Below are positions 11,443-24,459 of a stretch of 64,000 bases of DNA, in pieces; the stretch's first letter is position 1; every line of letters starts with the position of its first letter. Source of the stretch: Botrytis cinerea B05.10 (Eukaryota; Ascomycota; Leotiomycetes; Helotiales; Sclerotiniaceae); assembly GCF_000143535.2 (NCBI RefSeq), contig NC_037325.1, forward strand, positions 558,001-622,000. Direction: 5' to 3'. Under the pieces are notes generated by a model, which saw only the letters and a list, made by a program, of their open reading frames with translations, was not told the DNA's origin and made no database searches. A program made the position numbers and the translations under genes.

Positions 11443-13681
11443 GCTCTACTCCAAATATAGACTTGAATACTATTTGAAAATAAGAGAACGCCACTTAATG
11501 GGTGCGAAATAGAATGAGGACTCAGTGTCGAAACTAATTAGCGTCGCTCTGCAAAGGATGAACTAATACAATATCAAAAACACAACAGTATCTTGGCTTG
11601 GGAGAGCCATAGCCTATCGCAAACCATAGGTGTAACTCACAGCTGTCGTAAGTGGACAAAATCGAAGGGGTTGGAAATTGGGGGTCATCCAAGAATAATG
11701 TTAATAATTTCGTCACAACATTTTGGCAACAGGCGCACAACTAATGATTTCTGTTGTGCCAGACAATTGGGCATAAAATTTCCAAGAATGAGTGTATAGC
11801 TTTCGGGGCCCATGGTGGCCAATTGCATAAGGCAGAGGCTAATCTGGATGAACGCAATACACACCCTTATCGAAGTTTATATTTCATATCATTTCAATCT
11901 TCACCTGAAACTTGATATCAATGAAGTTTTTACCTAGTATTCAAGCTCTATACTCAGGCGAGCCCAACTTCGAGAATTCCAGGGACGGCAGCATAATAGA
12001 GCCACACCATGCCTTGGAAGAGTTGGTAAATTGTCCTGCGCTGTGTAATGCTAGGCAAAAGTATCAAATACGGCCAACACTTTCCACGTTTTGTTGTTGG
12101 GGGATCCAACAACATGCCATAATTCCCATCAGCAACAACTCAGCACTAGTGTGCCTCATATTCAGCCATTTTTTATGCTTGCGGGAACAATTTTACTTCT
12201 ATACACGCTCCGCGTCTACTTTACCTGTACGCACAAGGTGTTTTTATACAAAAAATGATATTTGACCATTGCTATGAAGCGGATATAGAATTGCTGCATC
12301 AAAGCTCCTGAAACTATATGATATTGGGAGTAAAAAGACCATCGCTAGATTGCAAGATAACTATAAGCATGGAAGATGTGAGCGTCAATGACTCGACACG
12401 AAGGGAGCATCTTTGTTTATCGAAAGAAAGTTCAATGCCTAAAAAAACACCCATTAACTCACCGATGCCTTGGATAAACCGACTTGAATCTCTCATTATT
12501 CATAGTTACAATATTACCTCGAAGTTATTCACATGACGATGCAATCATCACTGGATTTAAAAGTTCAGCTCTGTAACAATTTCTTCAAATGGGGGCTAGA
12601 ATGAATCTGTTGCATATATAGTTTTGTTCCACATGGCCATAATCATACTATGCACCTCTTAGTGATGACTCAAGAGGCTTTACTTGACAAGTAAAGCTTT
12701 TCAATTTTCAGATTCGTGCCCATCCAAGATCGCCCCGGAGACGGAAGCGGGCTCCAGTCGTATAGCTCATTTCATCAACAATCATTTATGAACATGCGAA
12801 CTTTCGTTAGTGAGCAATTTCTCTCATTTTATCGAATACAGATTTCCCTACTCCGGGGAGATGAAGATCGTGGGAAGGTACATCGAATCAACGGTATCAA
12901 CAGCATTGCAGAATGCGAAATCTAGAGAAGGAATTCATGGCATGGCGATTGAACAGATTGCCGACTACAGCCAGCTCCAATTTGCACCTCGTATAGTCAG
13001 GAACAGGGCCTTTAGAGGTAAGACGTGACCAAACTCAGTGACAATTTACTTGGACCTAGTCACTTTATTGACACATGTATATAAGCTCGTATCGATCGGT
13101 ATTAATGTATGCAAGTGTGTTGCTCGTTAGGACTAAAGGGGGAAAATTGGACCTGATTGCCAATTTATCCAGATCTAGTCGGGCGGTTCAACGTATGTTC
13201 TTCAACATCTCGGTAATCCAATGTGATTGTTGAAGACTTTGTCATTTCAGCACGTGGTAGTTGATGAATCGGCCAGTTGCCTGGTCGCTATAGCCTCCAA
13301 TATACATGTGTCACGCGCCAACACTCCTGTTTCCGTGCCATTTATCTTTGGGAGCGCAAGCTTTCCGGGGCCGTCAGCCTTTTTCTACAACTTACGTAGA
13401 GGTAGACATCAAAGAGAGAACATAGGATGGACAAATTTTTATGATGATTTCCTAGCGATATCTTCATTTTTGTCCTAGTATACTCCTGGATCGAAGGTCA
13501 TTCTAGTTTGGGTATCCGACGGAGGCTTCTCAAATTAACAACCTTAACCGTTCTTTTTACGAAGAGGAACTGTTGGGCCCTTCTTGATCCCATTTTAACT
13601 CTAGCCGGTGATTTCCAACATTCTATTGCCCATAAAACATACACACGAGATCACTTACCTGAATTCTCTGTGCTCCTCAAA
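11443..13681. other. Intergenic spacer, no gene recognised
   Basis: About 2.2 kb with only short open frames (up to about 117 codons) and no recognisable domains, splice-connected exons or repeats. It lies between TIP41 and the tyrosinase relic and may hold further decayed sequence. Confidence 0.55.
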
Positions 13682-14403
13682 ATGATGTTTGGCAGAGCAA
13701 TTACGTCACTTTGCCTGGCCATCTCTCTTCTCACCTGTGTTCATAGCATCGGGTCGTCATTCTATCCCATTAGTGGCGTTAAAACTGGCATCGATGCACA
13801 GGCTGGAACCAGACTTGCATGAAGGATATCCTGGATCTTCAAAACGACGTTCCAACTTAGTATATATGCTTGAATTTTTACATTTGGCTTAATTCTAACA
13901 AAAAAGTCAATATCAACCACCGCAGAGCGATCATTACAAACGCAGCTGAGCTTTCTGCTAATATCACTGCAACTTTGAATGCATTGTACAATCTTGGGAG
14001 AGTGTTCAGCGGCTCTAGGAGGAAGATATATGAGAGCAGGGAGTATTCGGTGGCTATTTAGGCTCTGTCTATGGCACTTGATGAGAGGTTCACCGCCAGG
14101 CTGTACACTGAAGGTAGCATTCCCGCAGCCTCATTTTCTGTGATGCCTCCTCCAGTTGCCGATGGAGGAAACCCTTCAAGGTTGACTTGTCACAATGAAT
14201 TCACATTAGCAGACGCTATCAAAGCAGTGGACGTCTCTGATATCGAAGTCATGGTGAATTGTCTGAAAGCGAATCTACGATGGACTTTTCAGAAAAGGGA
14301 TGGAACAGTGGTACCAATGGAACAGGTTTCAGACCTCATCACCTTACAAGACGAGATTGTTACCCATCCAGCAGACGAGACGAAACTCCCTTGTAGATCC
14401 TAA
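13682..14403 (+). pseudogene. Broken long-type tyrosinase
   Basis: The N-terminus reads as a secreted long-type tyrosinase: a hydrophobic signal-like segment (MMFGRAITSLCLAISLL), then FYPISGVKTGID, typical of the polyphenol-oxidase start. The frame breaks at about 13820 (TGA); the family pattern continues one frame over (ILDLQNDVPT) and stops at TAG near 13859. A later segment (LYNLGRVFSGSRRKIYESREY, then TAG at 14059-14061, then ALSMALDERFTARL) and the last piece, ending with LKANLRWTFQKRDG and PADETKLP, match the tyrosinase C-terminal domain. The central region with both copper sites (no HRxY or HHxxxD) is missing. This is therefore a deleted, frameshifted relic of a different subtype from the intact tyrosinase at 29362. 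Confidence 0.75.
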
Positions 14404-14586
14404 TACCCGAAATTGTCTGATGATCTCCTTATAGCAGGCAATCGCATAGTTATGGAACAAAAACTCTTTACCCCGAAATAACGAGCGGAAAGACGGGTGG
14501 TTCAAGCTCCTAAGTGCAATACAGACGCCCGATAGAGTTTCAACAGAGCTGAATAACTATTTCAAATTTTGCACCCCGCCGCTTCT

Positions 14587-16735
14587 TTACTCCCCGTTAT
14601 CATGCTTGACTATAACCCTAATACCTCTGCTTCCTGATGCTGGCGCTGCAACAAAACGATCTCTCTTGATTTCCACATCTCTCTTCGTAGTTTGATAGAG
14701 CTCAAGATCAAAACGTTTGAGTATATACGCTGTTGTGAGAAACAACTCTGCATACGCTAGGCTGTTTTTGAGATTATTATGTTAGTCAGAATACTGAAGA
14801 GGTAGGAAAATGGTGAATTTCATACTTCATACCAAGGCATATTCTGGTCCCCTTGCAAAAAGGTACAAAATACTTGTCTAGTCTATGTTTGCGCACTGTA
14901 TCTTTGGCTGCCGAATCGTCTGAGACTGAATCTGTAAGCCAGCGGGCGGGCTCGAATTCATTAGGAGAGGGGAAAATCTCGGGGGAGTAGTGGATCATAT
15001 AGTAAGACATGCTTGTTGGTGTCTAGATTTACGTTAAAATGATAAAGGTGGCCAGGGGAAAGAAAATGGTAAGGAGAGCTTTAGACATCGATGGAAATCG
15101 ATACAAGCGGCCATGGAAAAGGGTCATACATACACCAGCAGGAATTGTCCATTCCTGGAACTTCATGTCTTCATTAGGTGCGACTCTAGGGAGACGTGAG
15201 GTTACCACGCTTGACAGACGCAATGCTTCGGTCACAGCCGCCGACTGTGAGGACGTTCGTTAGTAGCGATCTACATTCTCAATGTCTCCAGTTGGCTCAC
15301 CAGAAATGGTAGATTTTCCAATCGCCCCCATGTAATGTCTTCACCCAAGGTGCTAATTTCATCCTTGACTCTCAATAGCATTTCTGGATTGTCCAGGAGA
15401 TGATAAAACAATACGGCTAAAGTTTGAGCCGTAGTCTCACCTCCAGCTCCAACCATGATGTTTCCATCATCAGCCAAGCGCTTAATAGTCTTTTCCTCGG
15501 GAGGAAGAAGATTACTATCGCGGAGTTCGTGGAATATTGTATTTTGACGACCCCCAACATCTTCATGATTCAAAATACGTGCCACTAGTTTTCTTGAATT
15601 CTATTAAATACAGTTAGGTGCCTGTTTGTGAATATGGAAAGAAAGATTTTCGACTGACTCTGTGGTGTCCCATTACCGGCCCAGCTAGGCTATCAGGCAG
15701 CCAAGATAAAATTTTATACAGTATAGGGAAATGCATAACAATAGTCGTTATAGACATGACTTGAGAAAGGGTGGTGCTCCAAATTTCAGCCAGATTCTCA
15801 TCAGTCAGAGCGCCGAAGGCTTCTCCGTAACAATAATCGGAAATCACATCCAAAGTAAGGGACGAGAACGCCACTCGAAGGTTGATGGGCTTTGCTTCCG
15901 CGCAATGCGACTGAAATACATCAGACAGTAGAGATAACTTGGATTTGATAAGCGGCTCCGTAGCCACAATAGATCGCTTGGAGAAGAAAGAGTTGACGGC
16001 GTTCCTTCGAAGGCGATGAAGGTCATGTCCTATAGTTTCAAAAGAACTTCCTGGAGAACCACCAGCATTAACAAACCATGGATATCTGTCATCGTTTATT
16101 AGTACAAGCACCGCAAAAAAATCTAATGACTTTTTGAGGTGTGAACCAAAAGCACAAGTGCATTCTTAGACACACCAATCGACCTTGTCGTTCTTTTCAT
16201 TCTCTGTATTTCAAAAATACACGAGTATGGTGTAAGAAATCAACAGTTCAATGACTGCTAGGAGATTGCATGAGTGGAAATGGCCCGACTTGAGGGCTTC
16301 ACAGAAAGACACTGGAGCGAGAAAGCTTCCAAACTCAACATAAAATTCGTCCATGACCTACTTTTCACGTCTTCTGGTATTGCCCGCGTATAATTCGTCA
16401 TAATAGTCCACATCATTGATATGCAATTCAAAAGGATTAATGCGCACGATTGGGCCTGCAATTTTCAGTCGCGATGAAAAGTCAAGGAGGGAACAATTAA
16501 CCATACCGTACTCTTCGTGCATTCGTTTGATTTCCCAAAGCCATTGTCCATCACGCACGACGTTGAAGTAGATCTCATACCACGATGTCAAAGCTGCAAG
16601 CTTTGGGCCCGGAAACTTGGCAATGGGACTTAAATATAGACGATATATAACGCCATAGATGGTCCACAGTGATAAGGATAAAAAAAGTATAATTTCTAGA
16701 TAAGTAATGTTCGTCGTGTTGGAGGAGAAAAACAT
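14587..16735 (-). CDS. Cytochrome P450 monooxygenase (trichodiene-oxygenase-like family)
   Basis: Membrane-anchored haem monooxygenase, probably of the endoplasmic reticulum; substrate unknown. The model is complement(14587..14761, 14826..15022, 15134..15244, 15301..15600, 15659..16085, 16362..16455, 16507..16735), 510 residues. An N-terminal membrane segment (about 10-32) is followed by the [10 protein letters not shown] proline hinge. The I-helix AGGETT, ExxR in TEALRLSS, PxRW-type EPARW and haem motif [10 protein letters not shown] with Cys 449 are present. The fifth intron (15601..15658) uses a GTCAGT donor, and the second intron is unusually long (276 nt). It is a paralog of the P450 at 33129. 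It is convergent with the tyrosinase relic, 184 bases away. Family placement rests on motif style such as [17 protein letters not shown] and [11 protein letters not shown]. Confidence 0.88.
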
Positions 16736-17755
16736 CTTGGCATGTAGCTCATGCTATCAAAATTAACCTAAATTTTGTATGTCTGTGCAGTATTCGAATG
16801 ATTATTGAGCGATGGAAGTAACGCATCTCAGTGTCTCGGGATAATGGAGATGATATATGGGCAGCACAAGTTTCCATTGAACTGCGACGCAATTGCCGAG
16901 CTCGCGGAAGTTTAAGAACCCACTTAACGTAATGTAACAGGCTCTTCATTGGGATATCGTAAGCACAAACAGGCATAATGTTGAATGCCGTAGAACGATG
17001 ACGGGTATCAATGCAAGGGAATGTGACGCATCATTGGAGGACATTTCACAAGGCCCACAGTCCCGCAGATAAGCAAGAAACATCAAGACATCATTGGAGG
17101 ACAAAACATTAACGGGTTGAAATAAGGCGATGCATAGCACGTCGTCTTTGTATTGAGAAGCAGGAGGAAACTGACGGCTTCTGATTTTCCTATACGAGAA
17201 CAAGAGCACTCAATGGCACAGGCCAAACGTGATTGGTATTATTATTTCTCGCTGACACGGCTATGTGCATGCATGCGTATGATTAATCTTTCTCAATGTC
17301 AGCAGATCCAACTCTATGATATATCATATAGATCTTCTAGTTATATAAACTCCACGACTTTACATCACACTTTCCCTGTTGTGTAATAGAATTTTGACAT
17401 ATGATTGTTAAAGTGGACCGAAATTGATGAATTTGACCGAAATTCTCACCCAGGAACAGGGAATGCGCGATGACTTCATTTTGAAAGGGTCTTATATCAT
17501 GTGAAGTTGTCGAGTTTTATACGGTACATAACAGACAGAACACTTATACTATTGTACTATACGTGCATAGACAAAAATCTGCGAGAAGCTTAGATAATAA
17601 GCGATCATTTTCTAGACTTGTCGAGGCCAATTATAATGGGTAGAAGAAACAAAAAAACAATAAATAGTGGGTAGTTTTTGATGAGTAAGATTGAGTACAA
17701 AATTTTGTCAGATATTTATATTTATCTAAAAAATTGGCTACTGGAAACTCGCGGC
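16736..17755. other. Intergenic spacer, no gene recognised
   Basis: It lies between the P450 start codon and the 3' end of the SET-domain gene, so it should contain the P450 promoter. A 13-base direct repeat (CATCATTGGAGGA) occurs twice, at about 17028 and 17088. No convincing coding sequence is seen. Confidence 0.5.
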
Positions 17756-19474
17756 TCAGACGGTGATAGCTGCTGTCATCGCCTCTAATTTTTCCTCGTC
17801 ACACTTGTGACATGCACAATCCATGCCAAACCAAGGCATAAGTTTCCGTCGTCTTTCTTCAAGACCCTTGCCTTTCCCAATATACGAAATAAACATTTCC
17901 TCCCCGTTTTTGATATCTCTCTCAGCAAACATGGTAACTGTACTATTTTCATCGTCGTGTCTCCAATCAATGTTGGGATCGCAGCTATGATTGAACATCG
18001 AATATAAAGGATTTACGCCGGTTCCGCAGATATCGTCGAAAGTTTGCCCGTGTTTATTGTTTTGCAAACGACAATAAATAGTGTGCAAAACCCATGTATC
18101 ATATGCGCTGTTCGCGAATACATCGATACCAAGCTCACGAAGAATGCGGATTGGCGTTATGATGTGATCCTTGAAATTCAACACAACGAGTTGAGGGCTG
18201 TTTGGATTGTATGCGGGTGTGAGACGTGAGATGAGAGAAGTCTTCAGAGGACTGGCGACATCTTCTTTCAAAGAAAGGGCGAGAACGCGGAGAAATAATT
18301 TGGATCCCATAGACGATTCTCTGGAGTTTGACAAAGATTCTGACTCGGTCCCAAGTAAGAAATCTAGATCTTTACCACAAACGATGGTATGATAACTATC
18401 CAGTGCATTTTGAGAGCAGGAAGAGCTACAGTACAAAGTTTTACAGCACGAATTTTCGATTTTGTCCAAGAATGGTCCACAACAAGCTGGGCAGCGATCA
18501 GCACTGTCAACTACAGCAGCAAGCGTAGGGTCAACAAGAACTGTTTCTTGTGCCAGAATATCTCTTGTTGCCACAACGCCAAGTACGTCTATCTCCGACA
18601 CTTCTTCAGGCGATTGAGCCAATCTAATTGTGCTCTTTGAGACAACGCAATTGGATGATGCAGAGGCAAATTCGAACGCAACCTTTTCTATTACTTCGTC
18701 GGATCTTGCAATAACATCTTCGGTCATCCATGGATATGCTGTTGGGTAGACGCTTCCATTGTAAAGTGTAGTTTTCATGGCTTCGGTTGTCATCTCTTCA
18801 TCGTCAACATACCCTTGAAGGATATTTTGCCGTTGCTCGAACCATGATTCCGCATTCGTTACTTCCGAAGGGAAAACCTGATCATCTGGAAACTTGGCCA
18901 CCGCGTCTTTACTTACCTCGAGATAATCTGCGCAGCAATTGGAGGCCATCAACCCTTCCATCAGCTCCGACCAGATCTGAAGCTCCAGTCTTTTTAACAA
19001 AATTGTAACTAAAGCCCGAAGAGATTCTGGCGTAGCAACCTGTGCTTTTCTGGGCATCCATGCTGGGTGAGTTTGATGAAGCTGCCATATCTTCTGACTA
19101 TATGCTTTATAAGCGTCAGTGCCCAATGTAGAATCATTCTCTAAGGCTGCTTCGACTAGAAGCCTGGCTTTTTGAACGTCGCCAAGAGCAAGTTCTGGGT
19201 ACCCTAATCGGCGGAGACAATTTCCCCGATTAAGCCAGTTTTCCGGGTCGTATGGGGTTTCTGTAATATCCTTTGTGAATTGAGAAAAGTCTTGGATTTC
19301 GGACTCCAAGGCCTAAGAAGAGAAGGAATTGATCAGCGAAAACTTCAAGCAGCCTACCCAGGACTACAAGGAAAAGAAAAAATTGAGACAAACTTCGGCC
19401 TCTAAAACTTGATGAGGAGCAATTTCACAAGCTGAGGATGGCTTGTATAACTCTGGTCTCCATGGTGAATCCAT
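17756..19474 (-). CDS. SET-domain protein with TPR-like N-terminus and zinc cluster
   Basis: Probable protein lysine methyltransferase of the SMYD/SET5-like type. The model is complement(17756..19312, 19394..19474), 545 residues, with an 81-nt intron. The open frame alone has no ATG at its 5' end; the added first exon (27 codons, GTTTGT donor, TTCTTAG acceptor) supplies one. The N-terminal third has a TPR-like helical pattern (WLNRGNCLRRLGYPELAL). A cysteine-rich cluster at about residues 301-339 (CPACC, CC, CSSSC, C) resembles a MYND-type zinc finger. The SET signature NHSCDPN is at 468-474, with ERDIKNGEEMFISYI following, and a post-SET CxCxxC at 526-531. Substrate is unknown; nuclear or cytosolic location is inferred. 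Confidence 0.88.
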
Positions 19475-20209
19475 CCTGACAAATATAGAAAAGAAAGACT
19501 GGCGAGGAAAGTTGTTGGCGGGTTGAATCAGTTCTCTTACTCAATGTTGTGATGTCATATACTAGAATGAATGATTGTGTCTCGAGTGTGATAATATGGA
19601 TCAAAGAAATCAAAAAGAGATCAAAGAGCATGGGTGCTCTTGTGATGGACAGTGGTGGCAACTTTGTGTGCGCCTTTCGCTAAAATTCTACCTAGTGATA
19701 TATAGTATGCGGTGGACTCAACCCACTAATACAATACGGTTAAGCCAACCCCAACCTAGCCCTAAAAGATTTTGGGAGTAGGTAAATTCGTTGGCTTTCG
19801 TGTATGGTATACTGGAGTGAATAACGTGGGAAACTGGTGGTTGTTATCACAGTCGTGATGGAAGTGTAGTTGTATTTCATGTTGCAGGTGGTTGTATTCG
19901 GCTACACGAGAATAGAGATGTTCGTGTCTCTGCTGATAAGCACTAACCCTATTGCAGTATGGACTATCCCACCCTGCAGCACCTTCTTTACTACTACTTG
20001 TCTACCGACATATCAAGTGTCCAACAATAAGGTCTTCGTCTCCAGCTACATCCTCTAGATGGTTGAAATTGCTGTGTTGTATATAACCCAAGAGCTTGTC
20101 GTACTAGGACCAAATTAATTTTAAAAGTATTTGATTTGTTTAGTATTCGTCATAAACACTACTACTAATCTCTTGTTCATTATCGTAAAGCTATCCCAGT
20201 TCTTGACCC
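19475..20209. other. Intergenic spacer, no gene recognised
   Basis: About 0.7 kb upstream of the SET-domain gene and downstream of the permease gene. It contains the SET gene promoter; no coding, RNA or repeat feature was recognised. Confidence 0.5.
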
Positions 20210-22454
20210 TCAAGATTCCTTTTCTCCTCGATACGCCACTGTAGTCCTATTGACAGATTCAGAATCGTCACTGATTGCTGTAACCGCGTCTTCATTGCTT
20301 GCAATTTGTGTGCCATCTTCAGCAATTACAATATCACCGTATTGTGATTCCCATCCAAGACCCATCTCCTTGATTAATTTCTGGTTCTGAGTCGGCCATA
20401 TCTTGCAAAGAGCAAAGTACACAACGAAACTGACAGAAAACGATAGCAACCATCCGAGACGTCCGAGATTCGTAGCACTTTCAGACACGGATGCGCCTAG
20501 AGTACCAACAAATCCTGGAAAAGGGAGCGCAACACCACAAATGTATGCAATCATCGCTTGTACATTCCAACCATGGAAATAATAGTAATGCTTGTTTGCT
20601 TTTGTGCCATTGTAGAGATGCCCGATGAAAACATTGCCTTTAGTGAGTGCATAATCTGAGAAAGGTTAGCATTAGCTTCACAAAATAAAATGAACTGCTT
20701 CCAACTATCGTCAAGTTTGATAGCTCAAGTATTATCCAAATAGGATATATGTTGTGGGTAGAGGAACTTACAATCGCAGACCATTATTGCAACCACACTT
20801 GCCATGAATATACCGTAACCCGAAAGGAATGTGGTAAAAACCGACGCTGAAGCGAGAATCTTCCATGGACAGATGGCAAAAGCCAAGAATTCCACAACAT
20901 ATTGCCCGCGGGGAATTGTGAGAAATCGAGGAAACAACATGGTACTATCCGCACCGAATGGAATCATGTTTGCGGCAATGTTTGTACCAAGAATAGATAC
21001 CATCCAGCAAAATGCCAAGAGAAAAACAGCGAAACGTGTGCTACCCGACCAATATCTATCCAAGATGGCGCTCAGCAAATCCCAAGGATTCCATAGATCC
21101 AAACCCCAATTATTGTTGATCGCAGCCGTGGCCAAGATTCCAAATGTGGCAGATAGTGTCACGGATAGAGGCTGAGTAAGAAGTTGCGACCATTGTGCAC
21201 CCGATCTCGTCGCACTCCATCTCGCGATATCCGGTTGATTTGTGATCACTACATGAGTGACGAGTTAGCAGTTTTTCGTTGCACATTGTGTATGCAAGAT
21301 CTTAAAAGGTGCTTTGCAAGAATTGGGGAAATGCGTCGCATGGCGAAATGTTAATCGAAGGAAAATAGTGAATCCAAACTTACAAGTCGCAGTATTACCC
21401 ATGCCACTGTTGATGCCATACATAATGAACCATCCATAGGCAGCCCCTTCACCAAGTGTGCTCGTGTATACTGATCCAACCCTTCCCTTTGTATTGGCCA
21501 TACAGAAAATGAAAAGTCCAAATACAGCTGGCAAAACAACAATTGATTTAAACCAGAAGAAGGCTCGCAGTTGATATGGTCGGAAAGCACAGAATGGAAA
21601 GTGAACTAGCCAGAAGAGGAAGAAGGCAAGCATATTTGCGGATGTAATACCGATCGATTCAGGAATATGATTCGGAATATCAGTGAAGTTGTGTCCGAAA
21701 ATGCATCGCAAGATATTGCTCATGAAACTTGCGCCAGAGAACACTGTCATTGGCAGCGCATTAGCAAAATGTCGCAAGAGAGAGAATCGATCGCAGGATG
21801 GAATGGGATTTCGATCGCCCAGTCCTGGCAAGAAAACACAGAGTGTTTCCATGCGCCGAGAGTAATGAACTGGACCACTTACGTTGCACACCATACCAGA
21901 TGATAGCCAGGGCAGCGCGAGCTCCAACGAAGTAGTAAGAGCCATACATTCCGAAAACGCTCCTGGCCACGACAGGGTATCCAATATGGTAAACCGAGGC
22001 GCATCGACTGTTGAAGTACATGGCGATTGAGCTGATCAACTGAGAGACAAAGATAACGATGATAGCTTGCCACCAATTAAGACCAATTCCCACCATGCTC
22101 GAGCCCAAAGTCCAATTGCCAAAGGAGAGTCCTAGGTAGAAGGTAACGAAGTTCCACCAACGCCATGTCCGTTTTTCAGGAGGTGTTGGATCACTACAGG
22201 AACGAATTTAGTAGCTGAACTGCTCGCCGTGCGCCAATCCATCGACAAAAGTCCAATTGCGCACCAATTAATGTTGGAACTTACAGATCTTCATTGGACC
22301 AGACCTTGTTCGAGCCCGAATGGCGATCGAGAGCAGTATCTTGAACCGTCACATAGTCCATGAAATTCTGTCGACTCGTGAAGGCATTCTTGAAAGCTCC
22401 AACCTTTTCCGCCGATTGAGCCTTGAGAGCTGCGACGTTCATGGCGGGGGACAT
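20210..22454 (-). CDS. NCS1-family permease (uracil/uridine/allantoin type)
   Basis: Plasma-membrane symporter of the nucleobase-cation-symport-1 family; fungal members carry uracil, uridine, allantoin, thiamine or related compounds. The model is complement(20210..20655, 20772..21248, 21384..21743, 21883..22193, 22285..22454), 587 residues, four introns of 91-139 nt. Family features include DPTPPEKRTWRWWNF before the first membrane segment, LGSSMVGIGLNWWQA, FGMYGSYYFVGARA, the loop FRPYQLRAFFWFKS, GTNIAANMIPFGAD and PRGQYVV. Twelve hydrophobic segments are plausible. The start is the ATG at 22454; another ATG lies 4 codons downstream. The introns are longer than elsewhere in the window. The substrate cannot be fixed from sequence alone. 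It is divergent from the MFS transporter across a 2-kb spacer. Confidence 0.9.
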
Positions 22455-22616
22455 CTCGGATAAAATTTCAATCGACACACACAAGTACTTTATCTTGCGA
22501 GGAAGTACGGACGGATACCAACAAAGTGACAACCACGGAAACCAAGAGCTGATGATCTTCACACGAAAAAAATGTCAAGAGAAGATAGGTATCATGCTCC
22601 AATCGATTGCGCTCTC

Positions 22617-22674
22617 TTTTGGGAGAGAGAGAGGGAGAGGGAGGAAAGGGGGAGGAAGAGGAGAGAAGAGCTTT
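22617..22674. repeat. Purine (GA/GGA) tract
   Basis: An almost unbroken run of G and A on the plus strand (GGGAGAGAGAGAGGGAGAGG and onward), 160-220 bases upstream of the permease ATG. On the transcribed strand of that gene it is a pyrimidine tract, common in fungal promoters and 5' leaders. Confidence 0.75.
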
Positions 22675-23712
22675 ACAGTTTTTGACTGAGGAAAGAAAAG
22701 ACACAAACTCCACTTAGATAGTCACTACCGCAGGACGACTACCAATCAATTCACTGACATTCTTTCCAGTCCCACTTACCCTGTTCTTCTGATAGATAAT
22801 GGCCTGGATAGCTTCAATGCTGGTGAGGGAAAGGTATCGACCACCCGGCAAATTTTACTGGTCTGGATCGTGTTGGTGGTGGACACGGACTTGGACCGAT
22901 TTACATGCCTAGGTACGGATTGCATTGGACCACCGTGGACGTCTTTCCAATGGACGCTTGTTATCAACGCGAGCAACGGTCAAAAACTTGTCGGACGAGA
23001 CACTTAACCCAGTTAGACCAAGATGGACAATCATCGGAGTCTCGGTTGTATGGGGTACAACACGGCATAAGTGACCAAAACACACGATCAACTTCCTCTA
23101 ATGGCTTTATCTTGGCTTTGGCTCTCAATGATCAGTCTCTGGGATGGCTTATCAGCTTGATAGCTTGATAGGTCGGACATGCCCGAGTCTGACTGTATTG
23201 GATGACACGAACGCGTTGAGTGCGGGTGGGTACCGGTACTGTTGCCACACACATTGTGGTTATCGCGTTGAGGACGGATATCAGAGCATCTTAGATATCT
23301 AAGCCTTACTTCAACCTCACAACATATAATTTTAACCGGCAGGATTTCAGCCACCAACTGAGGGCAAACACGACGTCTCGAGATAAATAGCGATATCTAC
23401 CTATCTAGACGGCCATCTACTACGAATGAGGAAGCTGCAAATGTCCACGGATTATCGAAACCACAGTCGATGAGCTAAAAGGTCACTTTACGACACCTCG
23501 AACCTGCATACCTCAAACGGGCAAGCCACCCTCGAAAGTTTGCACCCTTATGTATGGATTTGTGGTTCAATTCATGTCTGCAGAGATTCGCAAGTCTTAG
23601 TTATCATGCTCAAAATCCGATTGGGAATTTTATGACCGACAATTACCCTTTACCCCAGACTCATCGTCTATAATTAACCGATTCACACAAATACGGCCAC
23701 TCGTGCCACTCA

Positions 23713-23753
23713 ACCTCTCTATCTCTATCTCTATCTCTGTCTCTATCTCTACC
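23713..23753. repeat. Microsatellite (CTCTAT)n
   Basis: About six near-perfect copies of CTCTAT, with one CTCTGT variant. Confidence 0.85.
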
Positions 23754-24459
23754 ATCAAGATATTGACTCGTCAAGTCTCTTTTTCAGTGCCAAATGCTAC
23801 CATTCAAACAATACACTTCGTTCCAAGCCAGCTCGTAGTCGAGAAAGGGTTTCTGAGAATTGAACATCAACCTGTCGGATTAAGAGCAAGTCTTCATTCT
23901 GATGATTCGGATTTTTGGGAATGAAGTATAATTTTATTGCCGATCTAAAGAGTTTGCAAACCGCGACGATCCGCTCAAGAACATTGAGGATACAAGCTTT
24001 CATCAGTGAGCGTATTGGGAAAGTCCTCAGAAACTAGCTTAATTTAATGTAACTTGTTCGTATATTTTCTCATAGCGGACGCACGACATAGAAGAAGGTG
24101 GAGACGAATTATACACACCCATCATGATCTACCTCTGCTTCGATTTTTTATCGTACCCCGCTCAAGGTTTTCCTCAAAATGGTTACTCAAAGGTTTTTTC
24201 ATCCATGATTGAGTTTGATAAAAAAAGACTCCAAGCTGCAAGTGCCGATTAAGGTTTGCAACGGCGTTGTTACTAATGACGCAACACAGAGCTTCAACCA
24301 TGATTTTGTCATAGTTGGCAGATGTGTAGATCGCATTTAGAGAATGATCTTCAATCTTAGGCTTGTTACTTCTTCCATTATGATTCGCGATTTTCGTTGC
24401 TCTCTTTCTCGCCCTCGAGATACATCACAACCTCAAAAAACCCATCGACATCCATTATT

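Larger units (their letters stand above)
22455..24459. promoter_or_regulatory. Long divergent spacer between NCS1 and MFS transporters
   Basis: A 2.0-kb region separates two divergently transcribed transporter genes and must contain both promoters. It includes a purine-rich GA tract just upstream of the permease and a CTCTAT microsatellite near 23.7 kb. Open frames here are short and unrelated to known families. Confidence 0.5.
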
